6,502 bases of DNA from Clostridia bacterium (GTDB taxonomy: Bacteria; Bacillota_A; Clostridia; Oscillospirales; Acutalibacteraceae), in the NCBI GenBank assembly GCA_017445685.1, contig JAFSTS010000159.1, positions 1 to 6,502 of the forward strand. The letters are read 5' to 3'. How positions within the stretch are numbered: the stretch's first letter is position 1; each line of letters begins with the position of its first letter. The notes under the pieces were generated by a model that saw nothing but the letters and a program-made list of their open reading frames with translations, ran no database searches and was not told where the DNA came from. This document shows positions 5,899 through 6,502 of this stretch, one piece after another. The position numbers were made by a program, and so were the translations under genes.

Positions 5899-6502
5899 AA
5901 ATTTTCAGATTGCTGACTCCCGTTTTAACGTTAAAACGAAGAAGCTTTTCTTTTGAGTTTTTGCTCATGACGATCTGGATAACATCTTTCTTTACAAACT
6001 GCGCCGAGATAATTTTGAAGTCAGATTTAACAAAAACCTTTTTGATAAGCTGCAAAAATTCAGGTCTGTATTCTGAAATGTTGTCTGAGACAAAAAGCAC
6101 ATTTCCAAACAGATGATTTATTGTCGCAAGCAATATCTTCTGGTTATCGTCAAAATCAAGATTTGTGTCTCTGAAAAACAGTACATCAGGGTCGCTGCAG
6201 AAAACTCTTGAATCGAGATGGCGTCTGAAAATCGTATTTACAATAGCGTTTTGCGTTGAGGGAACTTCGCGAGCAACCTTGAGCTTGTTATAGAATTTTC
6301 CGCCGTATTTTAAGTCAACATCGCATCCTATCCTGCACGCGTCAACGTAGCCGAAGGACGAGCCGATCGGAACGCCGCAGCCGAGAATGATCTTTTCGCC
6401 GCAGCATTCACGCAAAAACTTCATCGCGTCATCCATGATCTCGCCTCTTGACTTGTTGTTTCTCGGATAGATACACTGACTGTAGAGAAAGTCGAGCTTG
6501 AC
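5897..6502 (-). CDS. GH36-like alpha-galactosidase, C-terminal part (5' end beyond the window)
   Basis: The frame stays open to the right edge, giving the last 201 residues of a longer protein. The sequence begins VKLDFLYSQ, the family's strand-end motif whose Asp (6491-6493) is the likely nucleophile. LGCGVPIGSSFGYVDACRIGCDVDL follows in two conserved blocks, with the Asp of RIGCD (6320-6322) a likely acid/base by analogy with clan GH-D. Further on are a conserved DPDVLFFRD block and a short C-terminal beta region. Such enzymes remove terminal alpha-galactose from raffinose-family sugars or galactomannan side chains. The ATG at 6434-6436 is internal, because conserved sequence continues upstream of it. 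The gene is convergent with the SipL-like gene and shares its terminator. Family assignment is by motif; exact substrate and signal peptide cannot be judged. Confidence 0.88.
   Translation of the reverse strand, partial: VKLDFLYSQCIYPRNNKSRGEIMDDAMKFLRECCGEKIILGCGVPIGSSFGYVDACRIGCDVDLKYGGKFYNKLKVAREVPSTQNAIVNTIFRRHLDSRVFCSDPDVLFFRDTNLDFDDNQKILLATINHLFGNVLFVSDNISEYRPEFLQLIKKVFVKSDFKIISAQFVKKDVIQIVMSKNSKEKLLRFNVKTGVSNLKI

Noticed and set aside
5535..5900. Plus-strand 121-codon frame running through the end of the SipL-like gene and the intergenic hairpins
   Set aside because: It overlaps the LysM-coding region in another frame and reads through the terminator; no domain or start signal supports it.
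6434..6436. ATG as the true start of the alpha-galactosidase
   Set aside because: Conserved family sequence (KLDFLY and following) continues in frame upstream to the right edge, so this Met is internal.

Overview
The window reads as chromosomal DNA of a spore-forming, polysaccharide-using gut or rumen Clostridia bacterium, most likely Oscillospiraceae/Ruminococcaceae-like. This rests on three things together: secreted enzymes ending in type I dockerin repeats, a SipL-like spore morphogenesis protein, and a GH36-type alpha-galactosidase. The genus is inference; no rRNA or other marker gene is present.

Layout: (1) Positions 2-1549 (+) hold the C-terminal part of a secreted alpha/beta-hydrolase (esterase/acylhydrolase) with six Cys/His-rich repeats, a small beta-rich linker module and a dockerin; its start lies before the window. 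(2) Positions 1550-1730 are a hairpin-rich leader. (3) Positions 1731-3992 (+) hold a complete paralogue of the first gene: signal peptide, unassigned beta-rich region, FIVAR-like helical module, esterase domain with HGGGW and GGSAGG motifs, only two Cys/His repeats, linker module and dockerin. A hairpin terminator follows. (4) Positions 4184-5716 (+) encode a SPOCS/DUF3794 protein with a C-terminal LysM domain, a good match to SipL, preceded by a sigma-E-like promoter. (5) Positions 5717-5896 are a structured convergent intergenic region ending in a strong terminator hairpin. (6) Positions 5897-6502 (-) hold the C-terminal end of a GH36-like alpha-galactosidase that enters from beyond the right edge.

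The two tandem hydrolases probably work outside the cell, removing ester decorations from plant polysaccharide or acting on a similar extracellular ester. Their dockerins may attach them to a cohesin-bearing scaffold or cell-surface partner. The alpha-galactosidase fits the same glycan-degrading lifestyle but is on the opposite strand in a separate unit. The SipL-like gene belongs to sporulation and seems to be only a positional neighbour.

The most interesting non-coding signal is the leader before the second hydrolase. Its 1641-1655 hairpin contains a segment (1650-1656) that is exactly complementary to the gene's Shine-Dalgarno region (1714-1720), which suggests a translational switch. The most interesting protein signal is the Cys/His repeat array, with six copies in one paralogue and two in the other. 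No CRISPR array, tRNA, rRNA, IS element or phage gene was seen, and no gene-free stretch exceeds about 190 bases.
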